Source of the DNA: Bacillus sp. OV166
GTDB taxonomy: Bacteria; Bacillota; Bacilli; Bacillales; Cytobacillaceae
Length of the DNA: 64,000 nucleotides
Assembly (NCBI RefSeq): GCF_900177675.1
Contig: NZ_FXWM01000002.1
Location: forward strand, 412,001-476,000
Direction of reading: 5' to 3'
Shown: in pieces, positions 63,611 through 64,000 of the stretch
Layout: each line of letters starts with the position of its first letter
Numbering within the stretch: the first letter of the stretch is position 1
Notes under the pieces: generated by a model
Seen by the model: only the letters and a program-made list of their open reading frames with translations
What the model was told of the DNA's origin: nothing
Databases searched by the model: none
Position numbers and translations under genes: made by a program

Positions 63611-64000
63611 ATGACGCATATTCCATTCAATTTAGGTATTCATCCAATAAATTGGGTTGGTGAAGATGTCTTAGAACACGGTGATCATTATTCCTATCAA
63701 CAAGTAATGTCTGAAATTTCATCTCTGGGCTTCAAAGGAACTGAAGTAAGTAGAAAGTTTCCGAAAGATCCGCAGGAGCTGAAAAAGGCCCTATTGGATT
63801 ATAATCTCCAATTAACTACTCAGTGGAAATCTGTATTGTTTTCTGATCCAAAGAACCATAAAAATGAATTACAAGCCTATCAGGAACATGTTAAATTTTT
63901 AAAACAATTTGACTGTAAAGTTGTAAGTACTGCGGAAATCGGCGGATCCATCCTTAATCAGGATCCACGACGTGGGCAGGATGAAACTGAGGTTTTACGT
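63611..64000 (+). CDS. iolE: IolE-like TIM-barrel inosose dehydratase/sugar isomerase, partial
   Basis: The first 130 codons of a plus-strand gene cut by the window end. MTHIPFNLGIHPINWVGEDV, FKGTEVSRKFPKDPQELKKA and TTQWKSVLFSD resemble myo-inosose-2 dehydratase (IolE) and related AP-endonuclease-2-type sugar isomerases. GAGGAGGAAAT precedes the ATG by four to ten bases. It is divergent from the IolG-like gene and probably opens a second operon to the right. Confidence 0.78.
   Translation, partial: MTHIPFNLGIHPINWVGEDVLEHGDHYSYQQVMSEISSLGFKGTEVSRKFPKDPQELKKALLDYNLQLTTQWKSVLFSDPKNHKNELQAYQEHVKFLKQFDCKVVSTAEIGGSILNQDPRRGQDETEVLR

Noticed and set aside
1..64000. Search for tRNA, rRNA or CRISPR arrays
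   Set aside because: No cloverleaf with a CCA end, no rRNA-like conserved stretch and no regularly spaced direct repeats were seen on either strand. Repeats found are dispersed, not arrayed.

Overview
The window looks like AT-rich DNA from an endospore-forming member of the Bacillaceae. It has strong AAGGAGG-type ribosome binding sites, a bacterial nitric oxide synthase, a Spo0E-type phosphatase, an SR1P-like peptide, a YolD-like gene with a LexA-type box, and Bacillus-type Zur operators. It is accessory DNA: two tyrosine recombinases, a serine resolvase plus a broken relative, an IS3-family element, two large copies of a composite group II intron and further intron remnants. I see no rRNA, tRNA or CRISPR array.

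Layout. 1-11.6 kb: NOS oxygenase, then small hypothetical genes (one UPF0158), several frameshifted, separated by copies of a dispersed short repeat, with intron copy 1 (3143-5770) and a tyrosine recombinase (7002-8117). 12-34 kb: a zinc-starvation island. It holds a CntABCDFE-like metallophore/metal import-export operon, two COG0523 GTPases, a zinc-free L33 protein, an FAD oxidoreductase, two YcgR/YcgQ-type permease pairs (one YcgQ short), ZnuCBA, a frameshifted Zur-type regulator and a second ZnuA. Sites resembling the Bacillus Zur box lie before nearly every transcription unit. An IS3-family element and degenerate segments interrupt it. 34.2-37.3 kb: intron copy 2, 5'-truncated and abutting a third intron remnant. 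37.3-44 kb: resolvase with a probable res site, then a possible defence island: an Mrr-like nuclease/SF2 helicase with six helicase-associated repeats, and a HEPN-motif protein overlapping or frameshifted into a second ORF. Similar palindromes lie on both sides, followed by an XRE regulator and a decayed serine recombinase. 44-47.5 kb: hypothetical genes, a repeat-bearing gene spread over three frames and a second tyrosine recombinase.

47.8-64 kb: a carbohydrate catabolic cluster: Zn-dependent alcohol dehydrogenase, class II aldolase (frameshifted), RpiB-type isomerase, malic enzyme, beta-phosphoglucomutase-like HAD, PFK-family kinase, sugar-binding lipoprotein, two LacI regulators, aldehyde dehydrogenase, split transketolase, Gfo/Idh/MocA dehydrogenase and the start of an IolE-like isomerase/dehydratase. 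Palindromes of the form TTAAGCGCTTAA stand before most of these genes and probably bind the LacI-type regulators and/or CcpA. The substrate cannot be fixed from sequence; an inositol-like or branched or unusual sugar fits.

Caution: at least seven genes carry single-base frameshifts. Real decay and assembly indels cannot be separated from this sequence alone.
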